DNA of 60,158 bases from Streptomyces sp. S.PB5 (GCF_030403745.1 NZ_JAQMWP010000035.1:1-60158); one strand, 5' to 3'. Shown: positions 40,822 to 50,313, numbered from the stretch's first letter. Translations and numbers: made by a program. The notes: generated by a model from the letters alone, not told the origin.

Positions 40822-41997
40822 CTACCTGCGGCCGCTGCCCGATGAGAGAGTGAACGTGTCCACGTCGAACAGCGCTCCCCCACCGCCGGTGAACCGGAGG
40901 AACAGCGGACCCGACGCCGAGCCGGTGAGAGTCGTGGTGACGGTGGTGAAGGTCTCCCAGCCGCCGGTCACCGGCACCGTCACGGTACCGAGCAGGGCGC
41001 CGGTGGCCGAGCCCGAGCGGACCTCGATCGTGCCGCCCGCGCCCGCCGAGGACACCTTCGCCGTGAACGTCCTGGCGCCCGCGGTGGAAACGGACGCGTA
41101 GCCCGCCCAGTCACCGTTCTCGATGTAGCCCAGCGTCCGTCCCCCGCTCGCCGGGGCATGCGCGGCGACCTGCACGCCGGAGCCGGAGGTGTACGCCTCG
41201 GCCTCGACCTGGCCGGTACCCGCCGGAGCCGAGCAGTCGGCTGCCACCTGTCCGGCCGCGTAGCGCACTCCGCCGAGCAGCAGGGAGCGGAAGGCCGGGT
41301 CGGCGTAGGAGGCGATGGTGTGGCCGAGCCCGGTGTAGAAGGAGCGGCCCTGCCCCTGGCGGTGGCACCAGGTGATGGGGTGGTCGGCGCCCATCGAGCC
41401 GCCGCTGTAGGTGCTTTCGTCCAGGGTCTGCAGGACGTGCACGCCGGTGCGGGGATTGGTGCGGTAGTTGTACCACTCGTCGGTGCGGGTCCAGGTCGCG
41501 CCGAGGTGGGAGGTGGCCGGGTGGGTGCGGTCCTCGGTGCGGATCGTGGCCTGCTGGATCGCGGGATGGCTCTGGAACCACGCGCCGACCAACTGCCCGT
41601 AGTACGGCCAGTCGTACTCGGTGTCGGCGGCCGCGTGCACGCCCAGATAGCCGCCCCCGGAGTCGACATAAGTTTGCAGGGCGGTCTGCTGGGCGGCGTT
41701 GAGGACGTCGCCCGTGGTGTTGAGGAACACCACGGCCTCGTAGCCGCCGAGGTTCGTCGTGGTGAAGGCGCCGGGGTCCTCGGTGGCGGTGACGGAGAAG
41801 TCGTTCTGTGCGCCGAGGGTGCGCAGGGCGTCGATGCCGGCCGGGATCGCGTCGTGCCGGAACCCGGCCGTCCTGGAGAACACGAGGACCTCGAAGGAGG
41901 CCGCGTGTGCGGTCTGCACCGGGACCACGAGGGCTCCCAGTACGGCCAGGGCCAGGGCCGTCGCGCCGCGGCGCAGCCGCCGCGTCAGGGTGGTCAT
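40822..41997 (-). CDS. Secreted ThuA-domain protein with C-terminal CBM6-like module
   Basis: 391 residues from ATG 41997 (AAGGAG eight bases upstream; ATG 42003 overlaps the upstream gene's stop). Signal peptide: basic TLTRRLRRG, hydrophobic core, AHAA cleavage near residue 32. ThuA (GATase1-like) domain about 36-240: EVLVFSRTAGFRHDAIPAGI, YEAVVFLNTTGDVLN, GGYLGVHAAADTEYDWPYYG, PITWCHRQGQGRSFYTGLGH. Then a carbohydrate-binding module (about 265-385): VQVAAHAPASGGRTLGYIEN, GDWAGYASVST, PLFLRFTGGGGALFDVDTF. ThuA proteins act on glycosides such as trehalose or 3-keto-sugars. It is cotranscribed behind the secreted dehydrogenase. Confidence 0.88.
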   Translation of the reverse strand: MTTLTRRLRRGATALALAVLGALVVPVQTAHAASFEVLVFSRTAGFRHDAIPAGIDALRTLGAQNDFSVTATEDPGAFTTTNLGGYEAVVFLNTTGDVLNAAQQTALQTYVDSGGGYLGVHAAADTEYDWPYYGQLVGAWFQSHPAIQQATIRTEDRTHPATSHLGATWTRTDEWYNYRTNPRTGVHVLQTLDESTYSGGSMGADHPITWCHRQGQGRSFYTGLGHTIASYADPAFRSLLLGGVRYAAGQVAADCSAPAGTGQVEAEAYTSGSGVQVAAHAPASGGRTLGYIENGDWAGYASVSTAGARTFTAKVSSAGAGGTIEVRSGSATGALLGTVTVPVTGGWETFTTVTTTLTGSASGPLFLRFTGGGGALFDVDTFTLSSGSGRR

Positions 41998-42002
41998 GGT
42001 CA

Positions 42003-44846
42003 TCACTCCTTCCGTGTCGAGGAGGCGAGCGTGAACGTGTCGACGTCGAAGAGGCTGCCGGTTCCTCCGGTGAAGGTGAGGAAGAGGGGGCCCGTTCCGG
42101 CGCCGTTGAGCGTGGTGGTGACGGTGGTGAAGGTGTCCCAGCCGCCGGTCACCGGCACCGTCACCGAGCCGAGCAGCGGTCCGGTCTGCGAGCCGGAGCG
42201 GAACTGGAGGGTGCCGCCGGCACCGGCGGAGGAGACCCTGACGGAGACGGAGGTCGCGCCCGCCGTGGAGACGGAGGCGTAGCCCGCCCAGTCGCCGTTG
42301 TCGATGTAGCCCAGTGTCAGTCCGCCGCTCGCGGAACCGTGTGCGGCGGACTGGACGCCCGAGGCGGAGCTGTACGACTCCGCCTCCCACGGTGTGGTCG
42401 TGGTGGAGCCGGAGCCGAGGGTGAAGGCGTCGACGTCGAAGAGGTTGCCCTGCCCGGTCGGGCCGCGGAACACCAGGAACAGCTCGGTGGTCCCGGCGGG
42501 CGCGCCGGAGAGGTTGGCGGTGACGTCGGTGAAGGTGTCCCAGCCGCCGGTGACCGGCACCGTGGCGGTGCCGAGCAGGGTGCCGGTGGAGGACCCGGCG
42601 CGGACCTGGAGGGTGCCGCCCGCGCCGCCGGAGGCCACCCGGGCGGTCAACTTCGTGGCGCCCGCGAGGACGTACGGCTTGAACGAGATCCAGTCGCCGT
42701 CGTCGGTGAAGCCGACCGTCCTGCCGCCCTCGGCGGTGGCGTGGTTCGCGATCTCGATGCCGGACTGGGCGCCGAAGTGCTCACCCTGCCGGTGGCGGGG
42801 TTGCAGGGTGCGCACCGAGTGCGTGGTCAGGCCGCCCGCGTCGGTGTACTCGGCGTCGAGGACCCCGTAGAGGTTGGCGGCGCTGTCGTGTTCCCCGTCG
42901 GCGGGCACGGTCAGGTTGCCCTGGCAGCCGCTGGTGGAGGTGATGGCGTGGGTGTGGCTGTCATGGCCGAGGAGATAGGTGACCTTGACCTTGGAGCAGT
43001 CGACGGTGCCGTCCTCGGGATCGCTGACCTGCACCCGGAAGGGCACGGTGTCGCCGAAGGCGAACGGCTGGCCGTCCGGGGGCTGTTGCAGGGTCACCGT
43101 CGGCGCCGTGTTGCCCGCGGTGACCACCAGGCTCGCGGTGCCGGTCAGGCCCTGCGGGTCGCGGACCGTGAGGGTGGGCCGGTAGGTTCCGGCGGTGGTG
43201 TACGTGTGGCTGGGGTCGGCCTGGGTCGACGTGGTGCCGTCGCCGAAGTTCCAGGAGTAGGTCAGCGCTCCGCCCTCGGGGTCGGAGCTGCCCTGCGCGG
43301 AGAACCGCACGGTGAGCGGCAGGGCTCCGGAGGTGCGGTCGGCGGACGCCCGGGCCACCGGGTTGCGGTTGCTGCCCGCGATGTACTCGATGCGGTACAG
43401 GGCCTGGTTGTTGCTGCCGGATCCGTAGTCCAGGACGTACAGCGCGCCGTCCGGGCCGAAGTCGGTGTCCATGACCTGGGTGCCGCTCCAGGGGACGTTC
43501 TCGATCGTGCCGTAGGTGCCGTCGTTCTTCACCTCGACGGCCTTGATCCACCGGCGCCCGTACTCGGCGGCGAAGAACCGGCCGTCGAGGGACTGCGGGA
43601 ACTTCACCGTGGACGTCGAGCCGGCGTCGTACCGGTAGACCTCGCCACCCATCGGCGACTCGGATCCGCCGCCGAACTCGGGCGGTGAGCCGTCCAGGCC
43701 GTACTTGATCCAACTCGGCTTCGCGGGCGGCAGCTTGGCCTGGCCGGTGTTGCGGAAGGAGTTGTTGGCCGGGCCGCCCGAGCAGTCGTACTTCGCTGCG
43801 GAGGGGCCGCTGGGGAAGGTGTACTCGTTGTACGTCTCACTCGTGGTGTTGGTGCCGGTGCAGTACGGCCAGCCGTAGTTGCCGGGCGCTGTGATCCGGT
43901 CGAACTCCACCTGCCCGCCCGGTCCGCGGTTCGGGTCGGTGGCACCGGCGTCGGGGCCGTAGTCGCCGAGGTAGATCGTGCCGGTGGGGCGGTCCACGGA
44001 CATCCGGAACGGGTTGCGGAAGCCCATCGCGTAGATCTCGGGACGGGTGCCCGCGGTGCCCGGCGCGAAGAGGTTGCCCGCGGGGACGGTGTAGCCGCCG
44101 GCGGCGGTCGGTTTGATCCGCAAGACCTTGCCACGCAGGTCGTTGGTGTTGCCGGCGCTGCGCTGGGCGTCGAACTGCGGGTTGCGGTTGGTGCGTTCGT
44201 CGAGCGGTGCGTACCCGGAGGAGTCGAACGGGTTGGTGTCGTCGCCAGTGGTCAGATACAGGTTCCCGGCCGCGTCGAAGTCCATGTCACCGCCGACATG
44301 GCAGCACTGGCCGCGGTCGTTGGGCACTTCCAGGACGACCTTCTCGCTGGCAGGGTCCAGGGTGCCGTCGGCACGCAGCGTGAACCGGGACAGGTTGAGG
44401 TGTCCCTTCCAGCGCTCGAAGTCGGCGGCACTACCGGTGACGGGCGCGTCTCCGGCCGGGGTGGTCAGCTTCGGGGAGTAGTAGAGGTAGACGTACCGGT
44501 TGACGGTGAAGGAGGGGTCGACTGCGATGCCCTGCAGGCCCTCCTCGTCGTGGGTGTAGACGTCGAGCTTGCCGACCTGCTTGGTGTTGCCCGCGGCGTC
44601 GGTGAGGCGGATCGTGCCGTCGCGGGCGGTGTGCAGGGCCGACCGGTCGGGCAGGACGGCCAGGGACATCGGTTCGCCCAGCTCTGCCGCGCCGAGGGCG
44701 AGTTGGACCTGTTGGTAGTCGCCGGGCGGGAGGTCCGCCGGGGCGGCGGAGGCCGGACCGGCCGTGGGGCCCGCCGTGACGGCGGCGGCCAGGAGAAGCG
44801 CCAGCGCGGTGATCGTTCTCAGCCCCGCGTGAGGGCGTCGAAACAT
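42003..44846 (-). CDS. Secreted glucose/sorbosone dehydrogenase-like protein with PKD and two CBM modules
   Basis: 947 residues; ATG 44846 follows AGGAAGGA. Signal peptide to about residue 35. A GSDH six-bladed propeller (about 45-480): EPMSLAVLPDRSALHTARDG, EEGLQGIAVDPSFTVNRYVY, HVGGDMDFDAAGNLYLTTGD, LRGKVLRIKPTAAGGY, EIYAMGFRNPFRMSVDRPTG, MDTDFGPDGALYVLDYG. Then a PKD domain (LTYSWNFGDGTTSTQADPSH), an Ig-like linker, and two CBM6/35-like modules ending in LFDVDAFTLGSG and LFDVDTFTLASS. It probably oxidises a sugar or glycoside on polysaccharide, with PQQ. The stop overlaps the start region of the ThuA gene. Confidence 0.88.
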   Translation of the reverse strand: MFRRPHAGLRTITALALLLAAAVTAGPTAGPASAAPADLPPGDYQQVQLALGAAELGEPMSLAVLPDRSALHTARDGTIRLTDAAGNTKQVGKLDVYTHDEEGLQGIAVDPSFTVNRYVYLYYSPKLTTPAGDAPVTGSAADFERWKGHLNLSRFTLRADGTLDPASEKVVLEVPNDRGQCCHVGGDMDFDAAGNLYLTTGDDTNPFDSSGYAPLDERTNRNPQFDAQRSAGNTNDLRGKVLRIKPTAAGGYTVPAGNLFAPGTAGTRPEIYAMGFRNPFRMSVDRPTGTIYLGDYGPDAGATDPNRGPGGQVEFDRITAPGNYGWPYCTGTNTTSETYNEYTFPSGPSAAKYDCSGGPANNSFRNTGQAKLPPAKPSWIKYGLDGSPPEFGGGSESPMGGEVYRYDAGSTSTVKFPQSLDGRFFAAEYGRRWIKAVEVKNDGTYGTIENVPWSGTQVMDTDFGPDGALYVLDYGSGSNNQALYRIEYIAGSNRNPVARASADRTSGALPLTVRFSAQGSSDPEGGALTYSWNFGDGTTSTQADPSHTYTTAGTYRPTLTVRDPQGLTGTASLVVTAGNTAPTVTLQQPPDGQPFAFGDTVPFRVQVSDPEDGTVDCSKVKVTYLLGHDSHTHAITSTSGCQGNLTVPADGEHDSAANLYGVLDAEYTDAGGLTTHSVRTLQPRHRQGEHFGAQSGIEIANHATAEGGRTVGFTDDGDWISFKPYVLAGATKLTARVASGGAGGTLQVRAGSSTGTLLGTATVPVTGGWDTFTDVTANLSGAPAGTTELFLVFRGPTGQGNLFDVDAFTLGSGSTTTTPWEAESYSSASGVQSAAHGSASGGLTLGYIDNGDWAGYASVSTAGATSVSVRVSSAGAGGTLQFRSGSQTGPLLGSVTVPVTGGWDTFTTVTTTLNGAGTGPLFLTFTGGTGSLFDVDTFTLASSTRKE

Positions 44847-45240
44847 GGGGGTGTCCTTCCTGACGATGCGGGTGTCAGGCAAGGCGCGCGCCGGCCGCGC
44901 TTGCTGGGGTGTGTCTGTACGGGGCACGGCGAAGAAACCGCCGGACTCCGGACCATTCGATGCGCTGTGCGGATAAATTACGCCTTGAACTAAGGGAGTT
45001 GCAGGCTTCCGCAGATCTCTTGCATGCTGCGCGGCACTGCCACATTTGTCAAGAGCCTGTCAAAATCGTCGGCATCGCCCACGCTGATCAGACGGGCCCG
45101 TCAAGTCGGGGTCAACTCTTCGCCGGGTCTGCCCACTTGATGAACTTCGCCGAGGCGGGCAATACACGAAGGGCGAGCGACCGCGACGAGCGTCTGCGGC
45201 CCCGGAGAAGCGAGCTGACCGGTGCGGGCCGCCCACTGAG
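44847..45240. other. Intergenic upstream of the dehydrogenase operon
   Basis: About 390 bases; the AT-rich patch at 44965-45000 may be the promoter of the dehydrogenase-ThuA operon. No gene or clear operator is seen. Confidence 0.35.
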
Positions 45241-45249
45241 GCGGCATCC

Positions 45250-45350
45250 GCTCACAGGCAGTAGCGCTCGGCTTTCCGGATCGGGGCAGGAGGAACCACC
45301 CGCTGTAACAACTCCCACAACTCATCCGGCACCAGACGCTCGACGATCCC
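45250..45350 (-). pseudogene. IS5-family transposase, N-terminal scrap
   Basis: GIVERLVPDELWELLQRVVP PAPIRKAER matches the conserved IS5 opening (VERLVPDELWELxQRVVP), then stops at 45252. Confidence 0.55.
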
Positions 45351-45589
45351 TGCCACGACCGCCGATACCGAACTCGGGCACACACGCGGTACGCCCACAG
45401 CCGACCGCCCCGATAGGGCATAGCCGCAAGCACTCGGTTGCGTTTCTGCGTCGCACGATGTCCTCAGGCGACGCGGGACGAGGAGGGCAGTCGTTTCCCC
45501 GGCCCGTGTAGACGGCGCCGCATCTGGTGCAGCGGGCGGAGGCGGGGGTGTGGGCAGGGACAGGCACGACCGGGTGCCTCGTGCCATCG

Positions 45590-45865
45590 ATCGGAGCATC
45601 GAGGCGAGCGGTCGGATGAACTTCACGTCGATCTGCACGCGTGGCCGGGCAGTTGCTTCTCGTACCGCTTCCATCTGTGATCTTCCGACGACCTGGACGC
45701 GGCCTCGGCCCGATAGCGGTGGTACCAGGAGTAATACGCCTGCCGGCTGATGCCGAAGTACCGGCAACTCATGGCGACGTTGCCGGTGACCTCTTCGGGG
45801 AGCATCCACATCTCCGCCGCTCCAGACGTCCTACTACTGACGTCTGACACCCAGCTCACCCGCAT
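45590..45865 (-). pseudogene. IS481/IS3-like transposase, N-terminal fragment
   Basis: GNVAMSCRYFGISRQAYYSW then YHRYRAE, followed in another frame by RVQIDVKFIRPLAS. The first is the helix-turn-helix of an integrase-type transposase (CRYFGISRQxYYxW-xRYxxEG); the second is the start of the catalytic core (VQxDVKFIxPL). The intervening part and the whole catalytic core are gone. Confidence 0.6.
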
Positions 45866-45943
45866 CGTCGGCGAAGTCGCGGAGCCCGGTGCCGCATCCA
45901 GGAACAGCAGCTGATCGAGGCCGGACGTGCCAGGAATCGCCTG

Positions 45944-47284
45944 TCAGACTCCCTCGGCCTTACGCAGCGCTTGCCACGTCTGCGGTCCGACGATACCGTC
46001 CGCGCCCAGTCCCGTCCGATTCTGGAGGGTGAGGACGGCCCCGTGGGTGAGGGGGCCGAAGTCGCCGTCGACTTCGCCGACTTCGGTGATGCCGTGCACA
46101 TACCTCAGCAGGCACTGCAGTTCTCGGACCTGGCTGCCGCCGTCGCCCCGCTTGACGGTGAAGTTCCAGGTGCCGCTCCAGCCCGCTGTGTAGCCGCGGC
46201 CGTGGGCGTCGTCCTCGTACACGGCGGGCTTCTCACAGGTGGGGGGTGCCGCGGACGCCGGGGCCGAGTCGCGCAGGGTGTACGTCACTGTCGCCGCCGT
46301 ACCCAGTGCGAGGACCGCCACCGCCGAGACCAGGACCGGCCGCACCCACCGTCGGGGCCGCAGTCTCGGCAGCCGGGCCGAGCGTGCGGCACCTGCCGCC
46401 TGTTCCGCCTGGCGGAGCAGGGCTTCGGCCCCGATGCGTTCGGCGTGGGTGCGGGCCAGACAGTCTGTGATGATCTGACGCCAGGTGGCGGGGAGTTCGG
46501 GGGACAGACGGAGCTCCTCGGTGCCTCGTGCGTAGCGTGTGGCCGCGTCGCAGCGGGCCTGTGTGGTGGCTCCGGGCAGCGGGAAGGTGCCGGTCAGAAC
46601 GACGTGGGCGAGGACGCCGAAGGCCCAGATATCGGCGGAGGGCCTGATCCGGGTGCCCCGCTCGTCGATCTCCGGCCAGAGCAGTTCCGGCGGCGTGTAG
46701 TCGGGAGTGGAGAAGGCGGGAGCGTAGGCGTGGGTGCCCTCCAGTTCGGCGGCCATGTTGAAGTCGGCGAGCCGTACCGAACCGTCCTCCAGCAGCAGCA
46801 CGTTGGCGGGTTTGAGGTCCCCGTGCACCCAGCCCGCGTGGTGCAGTTGATGCAGGCCCTCGCAGATCTGGGCGAGCAGGGCGGGGCCCGCCTCCAGCCC
46901 CGGATCACGAGCCAGTACGGCGTCCAGGGAGCCCTCGGCCCGCTCCAGTACGAGGACCGTGGCGCCGTCGAGGTCCGGGTGGCCGGGGTCGTCGATCGTC
47001 ACGGTGTCGTACATCCGGATCAGCCGGGGTGTGCGCAGCCGGCCGAGTAGCTCCACTTCCCGCGCGGCCAGTTCCCGCAGATGATGCAGTTGGCGTGGGG
47101 TGCGGGTGCCGGTGGGCAGGAACTTCAGGGCCACCTGGCGGGGCAGGCCGGGCTCGTCATCGCCGACGCGCCTGCCGACGTAGACCGTGGCGAACGCACC
47201 GGACGCCAGCGGCTCGCGAACCTCCCAGGCGCCGACTCGATAGCCCTGCGGGACAGAAACGGCGTACGACTGCTGCCTGGTCAT
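45944..47284 (-). CDS. Membrane Ser/Thr protein kinase with external peptidoglycan-binding domain
   Basis: 446 residues. Kinase domain about 15-290: glycine loop LASGAFATVYVGRR, Lys54 in VALKFL, catalytic loop GWVHGDLKPANVLL (Asp156, with Gly before it, so a non-RD kinase), metal-binding LADFNMA (Asp174; DFN in place of DFG), DIWAFGVLAHVVL. A juxtamembrane segment and one helix (about 314-336) lead to an external domain with GDGGSQVRELQCLLRYVHGI, DGDFGPLTHGAVLTLQNRTG, DGIVGPQTWQAL, a PG_binding_1 fold. It may sense wall material. ATG 47284 overlaps the FHA-like gene by four bases. Confidence 0.92.
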   Translation of the reverse strand: MTRQQSYAVSVPQGYRVGAWEVREPLASGAFATVYVGRRVGDDEPGLPRQVALKFLPTGTRTPRQLHHLRELAAREVELLGRLRTPRLIRMYDTVTIDDPGHPDLDGATVLVLERAEGSLDAVLARDPGLEAGPALLAQICEGLHQLHHAGWVHGDLKPANVLLLEDGSVRLADFNMAAELEGTHAYAPAFSTPDYTPPELLWPEIDERGTRIRPSADIWAFGVLAHVVLTGTFPLPGATTQARCDAATRYARGTEELRLSPELPATWRQIITDCLARTHAERIGAEALLRQAEQAAGAARSARLPRLRPRRWVRPVLVSAVAVLALGTAATVTYTLRDSAPASAAPPTCEKPAVYEDDAHGRGYTAGWSGTWNFTVKRGDGGSQVRELQCLLRYVHGITEVGEVDGDFGPLTHGAVLTLQNRTGLGADGIVGPQTWQALRKAEGV

Positions 47285-48057
47285 CGGACCACCTCGCTCG
47301 CGGCCGGGGTGAGGACGGCCAGGTCGTCCTCGCGGACCAGGTCGAAGCGGAGAGCGAGCGAGACAAGCAACTCCTTCTTGCCGTTGACGCGGTGGCCCGG
47401 CTCTGCTGTGTCCGGGCCCGGCCTCAGCCGCAGTTTGACGCTGAGGTAGTCGATGTTCCAGTACACGGCCGAGCGGCTGACCGTCGGCCACACCGGGCGC
47501 AGCCGCTCAGTCAGGTCCTCGACCGCCGGCAGCGGCGCATGCGGTTCGCCGCGCAGGCGTGGCTCGCACAGGGCGGTCAGGACCGCGAAGTACCGCTTGG
47601 TGCGGTCGAGGGTGAACGCGGGTGTGGTCAGGTCTCCGGCAAGGGTGTGGCGGGCGATGCTGGCGAAGGTGTGGCGCGGCGCCCACACGTCGAAGGTGAG
47701 CAGGTCGCCCGCGGCGGGCAGGACCACGCGCGCGAACTCGAACGGCACGGGCGCCTCCATGCGGCCCGGTGCGACCTTGATGTGTTCGCCCGCGCCCTCC
47801 GGGTTCTCCACCACGTAGGTCTGGTCCTCGCTGTGATTGCTCAGCAGCCAGAAGTTCCGGTGCGCCGTGATCTCGCCGGCGACCCGGGGCACACCTTCGT
47901 GAGCGATCGTCAGGCCGTCGTCCGCCGCGGCTCTGCCGAACGCGAGCCGCTCACCGTCCGCGATCTTGAGCTGCCCGAGGTGTCCGCCCGTGCTTTCGTG
48001 CGGCGGTGGTACCACGATGACGCTGTACACGGAGTTGTCCCCCTTCTCCGACGCCAT
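47281..48057 (-). CDS. FHA-like domain protein paired with the kinase
   Basis: 258 residues from ATG 48057; GTG 48030 has a better ribosome binding site (AAGGGGG nine bases upstream) and is a real alternative. The N-terminal half has an FHA-like beta sandwich (GERLAFGRAAADDGLTIAHE, ITAHRNFWLLSNHSEDQTYV, VAPGRMEAPVPFEFARVVLP). The second half, with DRTKRYFAVLTALCEPRLRG and the winged-helix-like AVYWNIDYLSVKLRLRPGPD, resembles a small DNA-binding or scaffold domain. FHA modules bind phosphothreonine, so it is probably a substrate or docking partner of the kinase encoded next, with which it overlaps by ATGA. Confidence 0.75.
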   Translation of the reverse strand: MASEKGDNSVYSVIVVPPPHESTGGHLGQLKIADGERLAFGRAAADDGLTIAHEGVPRVAGEITAHRNFWLLSNHSEDQTYVVENPEGAGEHIKVAPGRMEAPVPFEFARVVLPAAGDLLTFDVWAPRHTFASIARHTLAGDLTTPAFTLDRTKRYFAVLTALCEPRLRGEPHAPLPAVEDLTERLRPVWPTVSRSAVYWNIDYLSVKLRLRPGPDTAEPGHRVNGKKELLVSLALRFDLVREDDLAVLTPAASEVVR

Positions 48058-48226
48058 GGGGGCGTACCCCCAGTTCGACGAAAGGCAGGGTAAGGGATGC
48101 CTTATCAGCCGAGCGAAGCATTGCCCGCGTCTCGGAGAGTCGGTGAAGGTCGCCGGCGAATGTGCTGCTCTCGGCGGCGAGTCCGCTCCCGGCATCTCTC
48201 CTGGAGCGTTCCGGGCAGAGCGCAGG
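48058..48226. other. Intergenic
   Basis: No supported gene; it contains the promoter region of the FHA-kinase operon and the left end of the IS630 copy. Confidence 0.3.
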
Positions 48227-49374
48227 GTGACGGGCAGATTGCGATCTACGAGGGGTCGGAGGAGGCAAGCTGGTGCATCAGTTCCTCGTCGTGGCCCGAA
48301 GCTGGAGTGGCTGCTGCTGTCTCCTGAAGAACGGGCGGGGTTGGAGCGGTGGACGCGTCGGGCGACATCGGCCCAGGCCCTGGCTCTGCGGGCGCGGATC
48401 GTGCCGGCCTGTGCGGGGCCGGAAGTACCGCCGATCGTCGCGGTCGCCCGGGAACTGCGGGTGACAGCGGACACCGTCCGCAAGTGGCGGCGGCGCTTCC
48501 TCGCCGAGCGGCTGGACGGGCCGGCCGACGAGCCGAGGCCGGGCCGGCCGCCCACCATCAGTGTCGATCAGGTGGAGGCAGTGGTGGTCAACACGCTGGA
48601 ACAGCTGCCGAAGAACGCCACCCACTGGTCCCGGAAATCGATGGCCGAGCACAGTGGTCTGTCGAAGTCGACCGTCGGCCGGATCTGGCGGCAGTTCCAG
48701 CTCAAGCCGCATCTGGCCGACACCTTCAAGCTGTCGACGGACCCGTTGTTCGTGGGACAGGTCTACGACGTCGTCGGCCTTTACTTCAACCCGCCCGAGG
48801 GGGCGGTGGTGCTGTCGGTGGACGAGAAGTCGCAGATCCAGGCCCTGGACCGGTCCCAGCCGGTGCTGCCGATAATGCCGGGCATGCCCGAGCGGCGCAC
48901 CCACGACTATGTCCGCAACGGCCTGACCACCTTGTTCGCCGCCTTCGACGTCGCCACGGGTGAGGTCATCGCCCTGCACCGCCGGCACCGGGCCGCGGAG
49001 TTCAAGAAGTTCCTGATCCGGATCGACAACACGGTGCCCGCGCACCTGCAGATCCACCTGATCGTGGACGACTACGGCACCCGCAAGACTCCCGCGATCA
49101 AGGCCTGGCTGGCCGAACACCCCAGGTTCGAGCTGCACTTCACCCCGACCGGCTCCTCCTGGATCGACCAGGTCGAGCGGTGGTTCGGCTACCTCGCCCA
49201 CCAGATGATCCGCCGCGGCGCACACAAGACGATCCAGGCCCTGGAAGCCGACATCCGCGCCTGGGCCAAAGACTGGAACGAAGACCCAAGCCGTTCATCT
49301 GGACCAAGACAGCCGAAGAAATCCTCGACTGCCTCGCCCGTCTCTGCCGACGGAACTCTGGCGCAGGACACTAG
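48227..49374 (+). pseudogene. IS630-family transposase, frameshifted at the C-terminus
   Basis: GTG 48227 is the likely start. Helix-turn-helix PIVAVARELRVTADTVRKWR, linker RPGRPPTISVDQVEAVVV, catalytic core VVLSVDEKSQIQALDRSQP (Asp), HLIVDDYGTRKTP (Asp), GSSWIDQVERWFGYLAHQMI (Glu). At about 49290 one base is missing; the expected tail PKPFIWTKTAEEILDCLARL continues in the next frame to TAG 49374, while the uninterrupted frame runs on to 49744 as nonsense. The DDE core itself is intact. Confidence 0.85.
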
Positions 49375-49732
49375 TTCAGAGAAGTCACCAGACCGAACGA
49401 GATGGCACCTGACCAGATGGTTCGGGGCATGGCTGACCTCCGCAACAGCCCCGAGCACCAGCAGGTGTCGGTTCTCGGATCTCGTGGCCGATTCTCAAAA
49501 GCCGTTGCGACTCGGTGGCCACGGTCGAGACTGCACAGGTCAGAGAAACTGTGTCCTGTCGCATTGGGGCCGTCGGATTCCTACTCGGTCTCGTTCGTGC
49601 CGGGAGATTCTCATTGCGGCGCGCTCTGAGCGTCGGTGTTTGCTCCGTTTGCGGGGTTTGATTTCCCTCCGGTGGTCTCGTTCTCACCGCACCGGTCACG
49701 GTCGTTTTCTGCATGCGCGAGTCGGGTCTGGT
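49375..49732. other. Intergenic, nothing recognised
   Basis: About 360 bases between the IS630 tail and the tetR stop. Open frames on both strands show no known family. Confidence 0.35.
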
Positions 49733-50305
49733 TCACAGCAGTGAGTCGATCCACTCCTGGAGGCGGCGCACGTGGTCGGCGAGGAGGGACGGGTCGCGCA
49801 AGGCGTGTGCCAGGAGCGCGCCGCCCTGCACGCCGGCGAGGAGTGTGACCGCACACTCGCGCGGGTCGGCGGCGTTCAACTGGCGGAACTGGGCTTCCGC
49901 CCAGTCGAGGATGAGACCCATCAGCTGCGCGGCCTCGCGGTCGAGACCGTCGTCCCGGCGGCCGAGCTCCTCGCTGAGGGTGCCCAGTGGACAGCCGTAG
50001 CGGGCGACGAGATCGCGCATCTCGACCCACCGGCCCGCGAGTTCCTTGAGGCGGACGCTGGGGTCGGCATGCGCGTCGAACGAGTGGAGCATGGCCCGGA
50101 CTTCACCGATCCGCGCCTCGACGACCGCTCTGAGCAGGTCGTCCTTGGTCTTGAAGTAGTAGTACACGTTGCCCGGCGGGACATGCGCCGTCTCGGCGAC
50201 CTGCGCGAGCGTGACACCCAGGACGCCCTGGCGGTGTACGAGATCGCCGGCGCCGGCGACGAGGCGCTCCCGTTTGCCGCGGTCCCGTTTGGCTGAGTCA
50301 GTCAT
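49733..50305 (-). CDS. TetR-family repressor of the adjacent MFS exporter
   Basis: 190 residues from ATG 50305. DNA-binding domain: RLVAGAGDLVHRQGVLGVTL, AQVAETAHVPPGNVYYYFKT KDDLL (recognition helix PPGNVYYYF). The ligand domain has a YGCPLGTLSEELGR motif common in TetR proteins that repress exporters and oxidoreductases. It is divergent from the MFS gene; two near-identical operators lie over its start and before the MFS gene. Confidence 0.92.
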   Translation of the reverse strand: MTDSAKRDRGKRERLVAGAGDLVHRQGVLGVTLAQVAETAHVPPGNVYYYFKTKDDLLRAVVEARIGEVRAMLHSFDAHADPSVRLKELAGRWVEMRDLVARYGCPLGTLSEELGRRDDGLDREAAQLMGLILDWAEAQFRQLNAADPRECAVTLLAGVQGGALLAHALRDPSLLADHVRRLQEWIDSLL

Positions 50306-50313
50306 CTCACTCA
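50294..50313. promoter_or_regulatory. TetR operator at the tetR start
   Basis: TGAGTCAGTCATCTCACTCA, a 20-bp imperfect palindrome overlapping the tetR start codon. It is the same at 16 of 20 positions as the 20-mer at 50353-50372. Confidence 0.65.

Noticed and set aside
41808..43688. 626-codon plus-strand open frame opposite the GSDH and ThuA genes
   Set aside because: Gly/Ala/Val/Arg-rich shadow of strongly supported secreted-protein genes; no ribosome binding site or family.
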